This document shows, in pieces, positions 45,398-58,205 of a DNA stretch of 64,000 bases. The DNA lies in the NCBI GenBank assembly GCA_013368445.1, contig JAACJO010000010.1, forward strand, positions 310,001 to 374,000, in the 5' to 3' direction. Numbering within the stretch: position 1 is the stretch's first letter; each line of letters opens with the position of its first letter. The DNA is from Leucocoprinus leucothites (Eukaryota > Basidiomycota > Agaricomycetes > Agaricales > Agaricaceae). The translations under genes were made by a program, and so were the position numbers. The notes beneath the pieces are model-generated. The model was given only the letters and a program-made list of their open reading frames with translations. It did no database searches and was not told the DNA's origin.

Positions 45398-48340
45398 CTA
45401 CAGTTCATCATGCCCCCGCTTCTTCTCCGCCGTCTGTCCCTCCTGTTCCGGTGGCGGCGATGACCCCGTCGGTTTTGAATCCGCTGTCGCAGTCTCCGTC
45501 GCCTGCGCACTATCTTCCTCCGCCTTCTTTGTAACCTTGGGCTTCTTCACCTTCGGCACTTTCCTCTTGACAAGTTTATAAAGTTGTGTCTCGAGTACTT
45601 TTGCCCTCGCCTTCATCTCCGTCGTCTCGATCACTGGATCCTCGTGCGGCTTGACAGAACGCTGTTTTTCTACCCACTCGTTGAGCCACACCTCGTGCTC
45701 CTTTAGTGTCTTTTCTAGCGCATCAAGTTCTTCGCCAGTCCATTTTGAGGGAAGACCGGCCTCAGCCTCCGCTGTGAGATTTTGCCGAGCTTCGGTCAGG
45801 AACATCCGTGTGTGCCAATTCCACTTCTGGCTACTGTTCAAAGCTTCAGGGAACTGTTCAATCTCCTTGTAGCGATGTACGATCGGCTTCTCCAGAGTCC
45901 TTGGGGACAGGGGTCAGGATACAACCTCGGCAAGACTAAACTCAATGACATACTCGAGGGCAATGCGCTTGTTAAGCAGCTGAGAAGTCTCGGCCAGGTC
46001 ACCTCGCTCGAAGAGCCATTGGAAAGAGTCATCAAGTTTGACAGCAATGGCTTCGCGCTCGGCTGCTGTAGAGCACTTCTTGAAAGGTGTCTCCGAGTTC
46101 TCATCGTCCAGGAGGTCACGAAGTCGGTACAAGTAGCTCTCAAAGGTGTTGCGAGCCTCCTCCCGACGAACCTTAGCGGCTTCGTCCTGGTCGACTGTAC
46201 GAAGTCTGATCCAATATCAGCGATAGTCCAACTTGTCCAAGACGAAAAACTAACCTCTTTCGAGACTCTTGCTTCTCCGAAACGGTCATAGGAGCGATCG
46301 TGGTGAACTTGGTATCGACAGTCAGGGCAATAGTATTCTCAACAGGAGCCTTCTTCTTCTTCTCCTCTTGCTCCTTCTTTCCGGTGGCTGTAGACTCAGG
46401 AGCATCGGATGACGCTGATCCAGTCGCAGAAGCAGAAGCAGAAGTGGACCCCGGAGTCTCTTCAGCAGTCTCCCTGGGAGGGGTGTTCTCAGCGGAACCA
46501 GTGGAGGTCTCCTCAGCTGAGGAGCTACCGGCGAAGAATCCCTTGAGTTTTCCTGAGCGATAAATGAGCGAAAAATATTTTTTGGAAAAGATATTATGTA
46601 CATACCAGTAATGCTATCATCCTTGATCTCGCCAAATGCGATAGCGTCAGATACGCTCACAAAACCAGAGTCTGAAAGCGTGAGAGTAGCTTTCACGACA
46701 GGATCAATAGCACCGCGCTCAGTGAGATTGGCGATAGCTTCAGCCACGCCGACAATATCGGCCTCCAGCATACGTGTAGGGAAACCCCTGCAAAAAGAAG
46801 GCTCGTAAATGTCCCGCCCAAGACGAAGGGCATGAAACACTCACCCGGCGACAGGAGTCCTGTAATCCAAATTAATCGTGAAGTCCTCCTGTCTCTTGAA
46901 AGTCAACGTCTTCTTCGTGCCAGCTTTCGACCCAGCAGGGAAAATCAAAGTCGTAATGGTCCTCGGCCTCGCATTTGGTGAAGTCGCGGCAGCAGCATAC
47001 GACGCCTGAACATCGTAAACGCCAATATCATTAACCTTGATATTCTTCGTCTTGAATTGCCTGCTTAGCGAAGCACCATGCAACGCCGCGCCCAACACTG
47101 CTGCCTCATCTGCGTTCACGTTATACGCCAATTTGTCCTCTCCCACAGCAGCCTTCACGGCAGCCTGAATCATTGGTGTCCTCGTACTGCCGCCCGTGAA
47201 AATCAACGATGTCACATTGCTCATGTCAATACCAGCCGCATTGAGCGCGTCGAATATAGGCTGAACAAACTTGGGTTGAAGGTCTTCACAAGCATTTTCA
47301 AATGTCGCTCGATTGACTTTCGTCTTGAAATCAATATCCCAGGCCAAGCTCTCCACAGTCGAAGTAGCTTCCTGGTTTGCGCTGAGAATGCCCTTGACTC
47401 GATTGGCTTCCTTCCACAACTTGGCCATACCCCTCTTGTCCTTCGTTACATCCTTCTTGTGCTTCTCCTCAAACGCCTTGATCAAAATCTCCCTTAACCG
47501 TCTATCCAATTCCAATCCACCAACATTCCTATCCCAACCAACGCCCGCAACGGAAATTTGCGTTCCAGCGCCCTCCTTCTTATCCTTCACACTCGAGAAC
47601 CCAACCACTGTAGCGCGAATAGACGAAGCACCAGCATCATAAATGATATGATACTCCGGTGCACTATCGAAGTTCCTCGTCATTGCATAGTTGACAGCGA
47701 CCGCCGTACCATCGTTGATCAATGCCAGTGTTTTGAGACCCGAGATCTCAATGGCGTCAACAATGGCGTCACGTTCGAATTGGGAGTAATATGGCGGGAC
47801 GGTGACAATGACATCTCGGACTTTTTCCTGCGCGAACGATTCCGCGAGGTCCTTGACATACGAGAACTGCATTGCGATGAGTTCTTCTACACTCCACTCC
47901 TTTCCATCGCTCTGTTTCAGCGCAACGGTATTGCGCGCTGTTTCCGAAATGTCCGCGGTCGAGATTTTGGTATAAAATAACGCGGCATCAGAGTCATATG
48001 GAGCTGCTTGGAGTGTTTTCAGGTCAAGAAAAACATCACTCGGGAATCTCGACGCCTACAATATAATCCACTTGAATCAGCACAAACCCACAAAGGAGGC
48101 AAACAACCAACATACCAAGTTAACCGCATCGCCCCCAAACACTCGGTCCCCCTTCTTCCACCCAACGGCAGAAGGAATCTTCCTCTTCGAATCTTTGTTC
48201 AACAACACGTCAAATGGCACTCCAGGCTTCATTAACGATGCCTTCATAAAGTCCGCGCCATAATCAATGGCCAGTACTGACGCCTCTACTGCTAGAGGCG
48301 CAAGGAGCGCCAGCGTGCTCCATATCGTCGCAATTCGCAT
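45398..48340 (-). CDS. LHS1: ER-lumenal Hsp70-family chaperone Lhs1/GRP170 (HYOU1)
   Basis: A nucleotide-exchange factor and holdase for BiP/Kar2 in the ER. The signal peptide MRIATIWSTLALLAPLAVEA is followed by SVLAIDYGADFMKASLMKPG (the GRP170 form of the Hsp70 phosphate-1 motif). Then come RKIPSAVGWKKGDRVFGGDA, DVIVTVPPYYSQFERDAIVD, LINDGTAVAVNYAMTRNF, IIYDAGASSIRATVVGF and SLIFTGGSTRTPMIQAAVKA. A substrate-binding beta domain (EDFTINLDYRTPVAG) and an acidic/Ser-rich loop follow. The helical C-terminal region includes YLYRLRDLLDDENSETPFKK and LNSSQKWNWHTRMFLTEARQ. The protein ends KKRGHDEL with a canonical HDEL retrieval signal at the stop (45398). About five introns. The assignment is secure. 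Confidence 0.95.
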
Positions 48341-49429
48341 GGCGAAACGGTATAGCAGTCGTAGTCGGAGAAATCGAAAGCTCTAGCCTAACACACGATG
48401 TGCTAGTACTCGTGAGGGGTATGATAATGATAGGCCGAATCCCAAAAAGCGGCGTAAATCTAGTTCACGTTGTGTCCAATCCAACGCCTAGAAAGCAAAT
48501 GACACAAGTCCCAGCAGCCGTCGGGACCAGTATAGGTTATCTCGAGTAAGGTAAACCAGAAAGTGCTATGTGCAATACTTCAACCACGAAGCAGCATAAA
48601 ACACCCAACAGTGGAGAAAAGGAAAAGGGATTTGGGGAGATGGACAGAGTCAAGGGTAGAGCAGCTTTGCTGGCAATACGAAATCTATGTAAAACTCGTT
48701 ACAAGTTTTTGATGGCAATTAGTAGTCGTGGCGGACACGTCAATATTTGGCATCACGTGCGGACTGAACCCGAACCGATCGCGAACCTTCTCGGAAGAAT
48801 CAAATCACTGATTGATTGATTGATTGATCTCTAGGAAAAAGTTCTATCAGTACATTGGAATCGTAAAGCGAGTTTGACCATGATGTAAATTAGCGAACCG
48901 AGTCGGTAGATATGTAGGGAAGAGGGACCAAGTCCGACGTCAAATGTGGACGCGATTGATGCTTCAAGTGGAGGTTTTACTGAGATCGCAAGAGGACGAA
49001 GACCTCAAGAAATGCGAAAAAGGAAATGTTTACAAACACAATTCTTACTGCAATAGAGCCCAACTGGGCAAGCTTGACAATATAGAATAGCATGACTGGT
49101 TATGGGCCAAGTTCGACAATAATATCCTTAGGGGCTTTAGGCCTGAGCATGAACAAAGCTTGTGGCGGCACATGGGCGACGCCGGCAGCTTGGAAAGTAG
49201 GTGTAACGGCCCCTACGAAGCAATGCTGGAAGGGTATGTAAAGTTTCTATATATACGACAAATCCTGAACATATCGACCGGCCATTGACGGCCTTGATGG
49301 TTAATAATTACACAGCATCCACTCTCCACCGTGGCCTCGGAACCTGTAGTCAATCAGGGTTGGACTACATATGCTGAGAGCCTCAAACACTTCGACATTC
49401 AACCGGCTTCTCTTATAATCCTATCTGCG
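48341..49429. other. intergenic region upstream of LHS1
   Basis: 1.09 kb: LHS1 promoter on the left and 3' flank of the NACHT gene on the right. A CACGTG E-box lies at about 48754 and a short ATTG tandem repeat at 48809-48829. No gene recognised; I did not find a convincing unfolded-protein-response element by eye. Confidence 0.45.
48809..48829. repeat. (ATTG)n tetranucleotide repeat
   Basis: Four to five perfect GATT/ATTG units in intergenic DNA. Confidence 0.85.
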
Positions 49430-51457
49430 TCAACTGTCCTCTGAACCATTGATTCGAAAAATACCCTTTACAGTGACACCAATTTTGAGGAAACTGAGAC
49501 GAAAAGTCAGAATCTCAAGGAAGCAAGCCAATGGACTCACATCTTTGCTGTTCACCAAGACAAGATTACCCGTAGAGTCATTCCCGACCACGCTCTCATC
49601 CTCCCCGTGGCCCAAAATCCATACAGGATTGCCGTAATGGCACCGATTAACCGGACATTCGGCCTCTTGGATTGCCTTATCGCGAAGTTCGGCTGGGAGC
49701 TGCAGATTCAAGAAACAATAAATTCGAAGTGATTTGAAATTGTTGTGAACACACATTGTTTCTTACGCCCCGAACCTTGATGTACCACAAGGAACCATAT
49801 GGTATCAGCTTTAACAACTTCTGAAAAGGAAATCGAGTGAGGGATGTGGCGGTTAGTGAATCAAAGGAATGATTGGGTTCGCTACTAAAACGCCAAAAAC
49901 AGACTAAAGTCCAGCGAAAACATTCTATATTTTGTATGCCTGCTGGAAGAACTATGTTGGAGGGTAACACGATGCGCGAGGAGCCTAAACGGAGCACACC
50001 GATTTCTTAGTGTATGGTAAAGTTGACCGGTACGGTAAAAATACGATACCTGTGCTGAGAGTGCAAACCATATGCAACCACTCCAAGAGCTCACGCCGAT
50101 ACCTCATCATGAAATCTCCGTACATACACAAGCCATTCGACCTATCGGGGTCCTTCATAAAGTCCAGGAACGATGTGTGATAAAAGTGCATGGACATCGA
50201 GCGAAGTCCTCGTGAGCCTTCGACTTTCATAACCGACTGGATGTAACTGCAGCAGCGATGGAATTGCTCCTCGGAAAGATGTAAAATAGTGGCAATACGA
50301 AGCGGATGAAAGATCCCCGAGTGGAGAGAGTGAATGAGCAGGACCTTCAGAACAGTGGATTTGATTTTCAGGGGAATTTGTTCCATAATGAGGACATAGA
50401 AAAAGTCCATTTCCGCCAGAGGATTATTCGACCCACCCTTTGCAGAAACTTTGATTGCAAAGTCATATACAATGCGTAGCTGATCCCGGGGACCAAATGA
50501 GTTCTTGTCTTCAATGAAGCGAATGATCGTTGTAGCATAAATCCAGAGTCCCGCAGTCCGTTCTACTAGCAGGGCAATGACTTCTTCAGGTGGCCAGGGC
50601 GCAGGAAGGCCCTCGTGCTCGCGGATTTTACTGAACTCGTCTGTTAGGTATATCAAAATCTCGTGGTCGATTTTACGGGATACGGGAAGCTCGAGGTGGA
50701 AAGAGGTGGGAAATACGGCTGTGGAGTGCATGGCCCGAACGATAGGGGCTTCGGGTCGACTAGTGATAAACCAGCGGAATGGCGTTGTACGATCCCGGGC
50801 TGAAGCTGCGATTATTCCAATGATCTCGCACTGCTCAGACGTCCCACGACACTCGTCAAGCCCATCAATGATCACAATGAGCCCGTCAAGCTCTCTTGCC
50901 GCAGTATCTATCTGGTGAAGAGGACGGACCAGAAGCTCCTCAAATTGCCTGGATGGGGTCTTTGTAACCAGGGCTGGATCTCTATCAATGCGGGCTGCAA
51001 TTATTCTGCTGAAAGCATCACACTGGATGGCAATTTGATAGGCGATCGAGGTAAAGATGCGTTGAGGGTCATCGCGATCCGCGAAGCTGCGTGAAAAGAA
51101 GAGCGTGGCAGCAAGTTTGTGCTTGATTTCCAAAGCCTCTGCACAGCTTTGCGCAACAGCAGACTTGCCCACACCAAAAGGACCGTACATCCAGAGGATG
51201 GGTTCCCCGAGGTGCGAATCTCCATGAGCCCAATCCATGACTTTGGCGATATAGTCTTTTCGAGTGTCAAGGTGACACCTAGGGGGTGGGTAGCGAGCGC
51301 TAGAGTCATGGAATGCATTGGGCATTGATTTACCGAGGAGCGCCTCAAGGCCTGTTAATCGTAGGGGATATTCTGGCGACACAAATTCGAGTATTTGACG
51401 GCAACTTACCGGTCCCCGAATAAGAAAGGTCAATGAATTGAGGGTTGTGAATGACAT
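49430..51457 (-). CDS. NACHT-domain NTPase (fungal NLR-like)
   Basis: A STAND P-loop NTPase. The first exon, from MSFTTLNSLTFLIRGPVSCR (51457), leads via AFHDSSARYPPPRCHLDTRK to Walker A GPFGVGKSAVAQS (about residues 91-103). Next come FFSRSFADRDDPQRIFTSIA, Walker B LIVIIDGLDECRG and sensor-like FRWFITSRPEAPI. The NACHT-associated helical part (ILIYLTDEFSKIREHEGLPA, WPPEEVIALLVERTAGLWIY-ATTIIRFIE) follows, with HFYHTSFLDFMKDP toward the end. Downstream exons add LLKLIPYGSLWYIKVRG and LPAELRDKAIQEAECPVNRC-HYGNPVWI. This C-terminal pattern is common in Agaricomycete NACHT proteins. No effector domain precedes the NACHT and no WD40, ankyrin or TPR repeats follow. The exact 3' splice pattern is uncertain. 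An immune or heterokaryon-incompatibility role is family-level inference. Confidence 0.8.
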
Positions 51458-52985
51458 TGTGGTGAGCGCCTTGGAACATTGGGCAGGCCTTGGAACGCAG
51501 CGATAGCAGCTATAATGGAGCTGGAGAAGTAGGGACAGGATTTAGGGAGGAAAATCGAGAACAATGTCTCGAGTATGTTATACACTCAATCAAACCGTGG
51601 TGGTGTTGGTGGTGGTAAAGGGTAAGGCGATGAGGAAGATAGCTGTGGAGAATCACTTTTAATATATGGATAGAAGCGGCGGAAGCGCCCTGGTCAGATG
51701 TTCATGAAGAGACTAGCTATAGATCTAACGAGACAAGAGGTCGCCGTGCAGAGTCAAGAGTATCATCACGCAGGGACGTCTTGATACATTGACTCGGGCT
51801 ATCGTATAGTATCGGTTAGGCGGAAGGATTATCATTACATGCCAGACGTGATAGACGATCATCCAACGGGCCTCACTGAGGTCCCCGAAACTCTACGCTG
51901 TTCCTCCGTGATGTTATAGCTAGATGTCAATTATTTTTTAGTGAATGCATATAAATACAGATGTAAGCAGTCTTAACACGCGACTCAAGTAAAACCACAA
52001 CAGACAAAACAAAACCCTCCAGAAACCTCAGAACAAACGTCAAATAAACCCGAAAAAAAGAAAAGACAAAAAGACATCGCAGAGCCATCCCAGACTCCCA
52101 CTGGGCTTCAGGCTCAAAATTAACAGCACCAACGAGAAGATTAGCGGCCGCACAAGCAATTAGTACAATGCGATATCTGAACCATGCGTATGCCGGTGAA
52201 CGATTGAATCACGGTGTCAACACAAGAGGCCAACGCCTCGCAGCAGCGCAAAAAAATAAACTTGAAAAAAACAAAACTTCGTATTACCTAAACAGCCACA
52301 ACAAAAATCGTTGAACGACCAAGCGAAGGAAAGAACAAAATTCATATCATAAAGCCAAAAACTAAAAACAAATGTACAAAAACTGAACTGGGAACACTGG
52401 TATGTAGTGTAGGTAAATGATACAGCATGATCGATTCAACTGCCTTGAGCAGAAAGCAAACAGGGAGACTTTCGGGCGGGGACAGGGGTGTAACATAACA
52501 ATCACCTAAAAGAAGAGGAAAACAAAGCAGAATGTGAAGAAGCAGAACACAGTGAAGAGGAAAATGTAAAACCCGTATCATATAATAGTAACCGTATTTA
52601 TAACCGTAGGAAAAAAGTGAAAGCCGCCCCGCCCATCTATTACATGCTACAAAGGAACAAAAAAAACAGAACTGATAATGGTGAATGTGAACGTAAACTG
52701 CTTGTGATGGGGTAGTACAAGTGCCTTCCTTCAGATGGCAAAAAAACAAATGACTATTGTAAGTGTATCATGATCCTGCTCATGAGATCATGAGTGTGTG
52801 ATGTAATGATGAGATAGAGAACCGAAAAAAAGAGGGAGAAAAAAATATAGATTGCATGCAGGCATCGAGAACAAGAAAATGTATAACATCATGAACATGA
52901 AAAGAGAAACGTTGTAAAGCCAAGGAAGGTAAAAACGAGAAGAAGAAAAGTTCATCCAACAAGAATCAAGGAAAACCAAACACTT
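51458..52985. other. intergenic region, A/T-skewed, no supported gene
   Basis: 1.5 kb. The right two-thirds (about 51960-52985) is strongly A-rich on the plus strand with many AAAAA tracts, matching the long 3' UTR/terminator of the minus-strand importin gene. The open frames within (such as 52342-52749 minus) are hydrophobic artefacts of poly-T codons. The left part is the NACHT promoter. Confidence 0.5.
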
Positions 52986-55900
52986 TCACTGCGTAGCAAT
53001 TTTAATCATCTACGGACGCGCAAGTCAGCACAACCTATTCCCACAAGCACGCAAATAAACTTTGAACCACTTACCTCACGCGCCCACCTCATAGTCTTCT
53101 TCGTCTCACCAGGCATCTTAAACTTACTCCTCAACTCATTTGCAATCCACGGCGCCAACAAATACTGCTTAATCTGTCCTTGCGGGAAGGTATCCGCGAG
53201 ATCGCCAAGAAGACCATATGAGAGCCTCATTGTCGCATCGGTCCTGTCTTCGTCTTTGAGGCATCGTTGGATAAGGTCGAGGATTGATGGGACGTGGTTT
53301 AATAGTATCGGTGCTGCATTACGGGGTTAGTGCTGAGCTGAGGGCGAAGGGAGGAGCGATATGTAGCATACCCTTGTCGGTCTTCTTGAAACCAGTAACG
53401 ATACCAGTATAAGCCTCAAGAATACCCTCCCTCAATTGCGACACATAGTCCACAAGATCATAATCAAGCTTCAAAGTAACTCATCAGCTCCAACTATCAA
53501 GCATCAGCAAAACGAAACACTCACAGGATTCGGCTCGACCTGCCCCGCCTGCCTAAGCACGCTCATCGTCGTCTCAAAGTATGGCTCAAATGCCGGCCCA
53601 ATCGCAAGCGCGATATCTCCGAAACAACTCAAAATCGACACCTTCACATTCCTGTTCAATACATCGCTCTGCAAATTCTCCAACAGCACCGTCATAAACG
53701 ATTCTGCAAACTGCACACTTCCCTCCCCTAGTGCACGAGAAAGATCACCAATAAGTCCAACAGCTGTAGTGCACAACTGTGTATCCTCGTGTGCTCGCAG
53801 TGCAGGGTATAGGTAAGGAAGGAGTGCAGATACGTAGGGTGCAAAGTTGCTCTCGAGCGAGGCTGCGAGCGCGCCAACAACCATGAATGTGTCTTCCGCG
53901 ATGATAGGTGCTTTGGCTGAGATTTTGAGGAGCTCAATGTTGATAGTCATGATACGGTCAGCTCTGAATTGGATGTTACTTTCGAGCTTGCGAACCACCG
54001 ACTACAGGGGACATGATCAGTATACAGGGCTCTTCGAGCCAAGCCAGTGGCGTACCATGACGACATTGCAGAGGTTGCTAATCAAGTCGTTCCAGTTGTT
54101 GCGGTCATCGATACCAATGATCTGATTCTATTAAAAAGTCAGCCACCAATTCAGACTCTCAGGCACATCATGGAAGTGGCTTACATGGATGGGTATCAGA
54201 TGTTCCATGCGAGTGAGCACAGTGTCGAGGGTATTCGAGACGACGGGGAAGACGTCGGTAGTGGCTTGACTGAGGTAGGCGGCAATGGCTTGGTATGCGG
54301 CCGAGCGATAGTTAGCCTCGTTACCTCCGCTACTGAGCATCACATCATCAGCATACAATCACGAAATATCAGACATGTCACTCACCTCTCCGTAACCCGC
54401 ATCAGAGCCTCGACGACGCCCTGATAGTAAGGCGACAAAGGTCCGTTCTGGCTCTCATTCCCATCCTCATCATAATAGCTACCACCAAGCTGCTCTGCAA
54501 GGTTCTTGAGCGCCCAACAACAATTCGCGATGATCCTCGGGGAATCCACCAATCCATTCACAAGCGCGGCGATCAGAGGGTGCAGATGCACATCTGTCTT
54601 GATAGTTGTCACCAACAGATCTGAGATGCGTCCCAGCGTCCACGCCGTGGTATCCTTGACATGGATGTTTGAGTCGGACATCATGGAGATCAAGAGTGGT
54701 AGAGCTTGGTTGACAAGAGGAGTGAGGACGGTTGGGTCAGGACCGTCTAGAATTGAACCAAAGGTCATAATTGCGGCTTCCCGGAAGTGCCAGTCCTCTG
54801 ATTTGATGTGGGCCTCGATGAAAGGAATGACGGCAGGTACGATCGCGTCCTGGACAGCCATAGCGAGGAGGCCAAGGCATGTAGAGGCCGCCATGGAAAC
54901 GTTCCATTCATCCTCATCGGCGTCTTCTTCTTGTTTAGTGAGGAGTTGTAGTAGAACAGGCACGATCTCGGGCAAAGCGATTTTGGCAAATTGTTTAGAC
55001 TCTCCTTCAGGCTGTTCGCCATACTCCAGAGCCTGTTAAAAAGCACCCGATTAGTGAAATCACGGCATCTCCCAAAAGATGACAACGCACCTCCTGAGCT
55101 TCCACCGCAAGTTCAACCTCTTCTTCGCACACTGTTGACCAGAACTCAACAGCTTGCTGGGCAACACGCTCATCCGAGTGCTTCATTCCCATAACAGTCA
55201 ACTAAAACGCAGGGCGATAAGCATGTATCAAGGGACCAATTAACCGAAATACGTACACCAAAGAGAGCTTGTTCCATATAAAGTGCCATCTTGTCATAGT
55301 AGAGACCCATGATCCGAACCAGGCATTCAAAGGCGCCAACCTGAACGGACACTGCAGGGTTTTGTGTCGCCTCGCAGACAACCTGCATAATGTAATTCCG
55401 CTCGCCCTGGCATTGTCACGTTGATTAAAAGTGCCGGTCGTCAACAATGAGGAACTCACCTCGCGTTCAAAGTTCTCACGAACGAATTCAAGCGAGTTGT
55501 AAAGGGCATGGATAGCCGCGAGCTGAACCTCTTGTGAAGGTTCCTCCTTCCTTGCGCCATGAATAACGGCAGTCAGAATCTCATTCGAGCGCAAACTCAA
55601 AATCTCCGGTTTCTAACAAACCCAGAAAGAAAAAACCATGAGCCTTTGAACGAAAACACGCGTGAAAAGAGCATCAAGAACTCACGATCACTTCACAGAT
55701 AAAGCCGATAGTCTGAAGAGTCGCGATTCTGAGATTTGTGTTTTGCTGATTGTTGACACAGTTGAGCAAGATTTCAATCAGATCAGCCCACTGATTGGCA
55801 GGGAGCTCGACGGCAGCGATGGCAGCGACGACTTGGGAGGCAAAGTTTCCGGCCTTTTGTGAGGTCGATCCTAGAGTCATAAGAGCCTCCTGCTTGATCT

Positions 55901-56331
55901 TGTTCTTTGCTTCGACATTGAGCGCGAGCCATCTGTTCGAGTACTCTGTCTGCCTCGCCGCGTCCTGATAGGATGTGAAGATGAGTGGTGGATAGGCGTG
56001 TTGGGCACGAAAAAACGACGTACGCGAGCTGAAAGGGCGTTTTTGAGCGCTAGGCCGGCTGCGTTCCGCACATGTAGAGGCGAGCTCTCGTTGACGAGCA
56101 CCGACGACAACATAATCATATATTCAGGCTAGAAACTCGTCAAAAAACGGAGGAAAAAAATCCCAAAGAACAGATCAACGCACGTAGTTCTCCCTCGACG
56201 CAACCTCAAGCTTCTGGGTGGCATCCTGACGCGTATTCGCATCTACAACATACGTGAGCGCCCAGATAGACCAGCAAGACAAACAACTCACCAGCGGAGA
56301 GAGTGTTGGCGAGCAAGTCTGTGGCGTTCAT
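52986..56331 (-). CDS. KAP95: importin beta-1 (karyopherin Kap95)
   Basis: A HEAT-repeat nuclear import receptor that binds importin-alpha cargo complexes, Ran-GTP and FG nucleoporins. The start at 56331 gives [13 protein letters not shown]. Further exons give [24 protein letters not shown] sequence with [17 protein letters not shown] (the conserved first HEAT pair), [40 protein letters not shown] and [16 protein letters not shown]. Then come [38 protein letters not shown] sequence and the acidic stretch [20 protein letters not shown] (Ran/acidic loop). Then [40 protein letters not shown] and [20 protein letters not shown] follow. The C-terminal repeats end WAREV spliced to a short last exon (stop at 52986). 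Its start is 108 bp from divergent LSM7. Confidence 0.94.
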
Positions 56332-56439
56332 GAAGCAGAACAGGAGAGGGGGGAGGTGGAGGTGAAAGAAGGCCAGAGAAGGGGCAGACTGATGTTGACC
56401 GTTATATCAAATTTTCACACATCTTCATTTCCGTCCATC
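56332..56439. promoter_or_regulatory. bidirectional promoter between KAP95 and LSM7
   Basis: Only 108 bp separate the start codons of the two divergent housekeeping genes, so both promoters and 5' UTRs must share or overlap here. The segment is purine-rich on the plus strand with no clear TATA box. Confidence 0.7.
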
Positions 56440-56978
56440 ATGGCCGATCGCGTGCGTCAGACACTCTTATTCCACTTATTTTCCACTTATTATTCCCTCA
56501 CAGACTAGACAAAACACTAGAGGCATTATCCGTGGTTTGGCACCTGGAAAAGCCCGCGGAGGCGCACCACAATCTGGGGGTCAAGGGGCCCAGGACAAAC
56601 CCAGGCGCGAGGCAATCCTTGATCTCTCGAAATACGTCAATGAACCCATCCGCGTGAAATTCATGGGCGGACGCGAGGGTAAAGAATGGGATTTATATCA
56701 CTATCATACAATACTCTGACTCCCCGAAAGTGGTAGGAACGCTCAAAGGCTACGACCAACTCCTAAATCTCGTCCTTGACGACGTCGAAGAAGAAATCCA
56801 AGGCAAGCTGTCTCCGCACTCCTCACACACCAAGATCTCTCTAACACCACCACCCACAGAACCAGAACCACACACCCGTTCACTAGGTCTCGTCGTCCTT
56901 AGAGGTCCTTTGATCACTATCGTAAGCCCCGTCGACGGCTCTGAAGAAATCGCCAATCCTTTCATGGCCCAAGAGTAA
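56440..56978 (+). CDS. LSM7: U6 snRNA/mRNA-decay protein LSm7
   Basis: A subunit of both Lsm2-8 (U6 snRNP) and Lsm1-7-Pat1 (5'-3' mRNA decay). Exon 1 is 12 nt (56440-56451, MADR), exon 2 is 56504-56678 and exon 3 is 56731-56978; the total of 435 nt gives 144 aa, and the phases close exactly. Exon 2 gives a Gly-rich N-tail (TRQNTRGIIRGLAPGKARGG) and Sm1: EAILDLSKYVNEPIRVKFMG-GREV. Exon 3 gives VGTLKGYDQLLNLVLDDVEE and, after a Pro-rich insertion (LSPHSSHTKISLTPPPTEPE), Sm2 SLGLVVLRGPLITIVSPVDG. This Sm1-to-Sm2 loop insertion is typical of LSm7. Confidence is high. Confidence 0.93.
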
Positions 56979-58205
56979 ATGATAAAAAACCCTAAAACCT
57001 AGCTCAACAGCTTTTGTGTACTATAATAACACCCCCTTCGCGACCACGACCAATCAAATCTGTACTCTTAGATCACCAATCACCGGTTGCCGATAAGAGC
57101 ACCTCGCCACACGACACCGGAGCTTGTGCACGTCATCGTCACCGCAGCAATAGTAACAATACACGTATATTCGGTACCGGAAATCTAAATCAAATCATAC
57201 GTTTCATCAGTATCTGCATTACCACACATGAACAAACCATAACCTAAAAAACTAAAATGCAAGTGAACGAGTGAAACCACATGAATAACGCCTATGTACT
57301 ATGCCATGTATATGAGAGAAAGAGAACGTATAAATACTTCCAAAAACCAAAAAGGAATGGCACAAAATTAACGAAAAAAACTACAACAAGCACAATTCTC
57401 AGTTGCACAGACAATCAACTAAACACGAAAGAGACAATTAAAGCCAATACTTTGAATCAGAAACCAAACGCAAAGAGCAAGGTAGGTAGTAATTGTGACT
57501 GATCGATATTGAATCCCGAGTCCCATAATAAATAAATATTTATTCCTTCCTTCCTCCTTCGAAACGCAAGGCCAAAGCGGGGGGCGAGGGTGGAGCGATA
57601 AAAAAACCGAAGAGCGATATAGCGACAACTAACAAGAGCGAGAGCGAGAATGTGAATGATGATAGCGATGTATGAACAACGTAGGTTCCAAGAGTCGAAA
57701 TGTGTCGATGAAAAAGAGTGTTGAGACGTTCATAGGTTGCATGTCGAGTGAAAGGGAGAGGAGGGGAGAGAGTTGCAAGCGCTGCCACGAGGGAAAAAAC
57801 AAGAGATACCACGCCACCAGCCAGGCCAAATAAATAAATCAATACTCCATTCATTCAGCAACAGCAACAGCAGCCAGGTCCAGCACCAAAGGACCCATTT
57901 CTGCATTCGAGAAAGAAGGGGGGGAGGAAGGTGGAAAAACGGTTTTCCAATCTTCTTCATCAAAATAGGTATCACAAACAACCCCGACAAAGGCAGCACC
58001 CGCCGACTCCAATTCCAATTCCAACTCCAAACTCAACCATCGCCATCCATTCAACCACCATCCCAAACACAATCAACACCGGAAAGGGAACAACCAGATG
58101 CACACTATTCCCTTCCTTCAAATCCAGAACCTTCGCTAACACAAGAGCAGCTCTCAATAATGTCGATGATGTCGATAAATCGCACGCTACACCCTCGCAC
58201 CTGGC
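56979..58205. other. intergenic region with low-complexity stretches
   Basis: 1.2 kb between convergent LSM7 and the Cid1-like gene, so mostly two 3' UTRs. It holds A-rich runs (57240-57480) and short AACTCCAATTC-like tandem words at 58010-58035. Open frames here are repetitive and not credible genes. Confidence 0.5.

Noticed and set aside
48341..48640. Unfolded-protein-response element in the LHS1 promoter
   Set aside because: No convincing UPRE core was found by eye; only an E-box farther upstream.
52342..52979. Hydrophobic minus-strand frames
   Set aside because: Products of the A-rich 3' UTR region of KAP95 (Phe/Leu-rich by poly-T codons), not membrane proteins.
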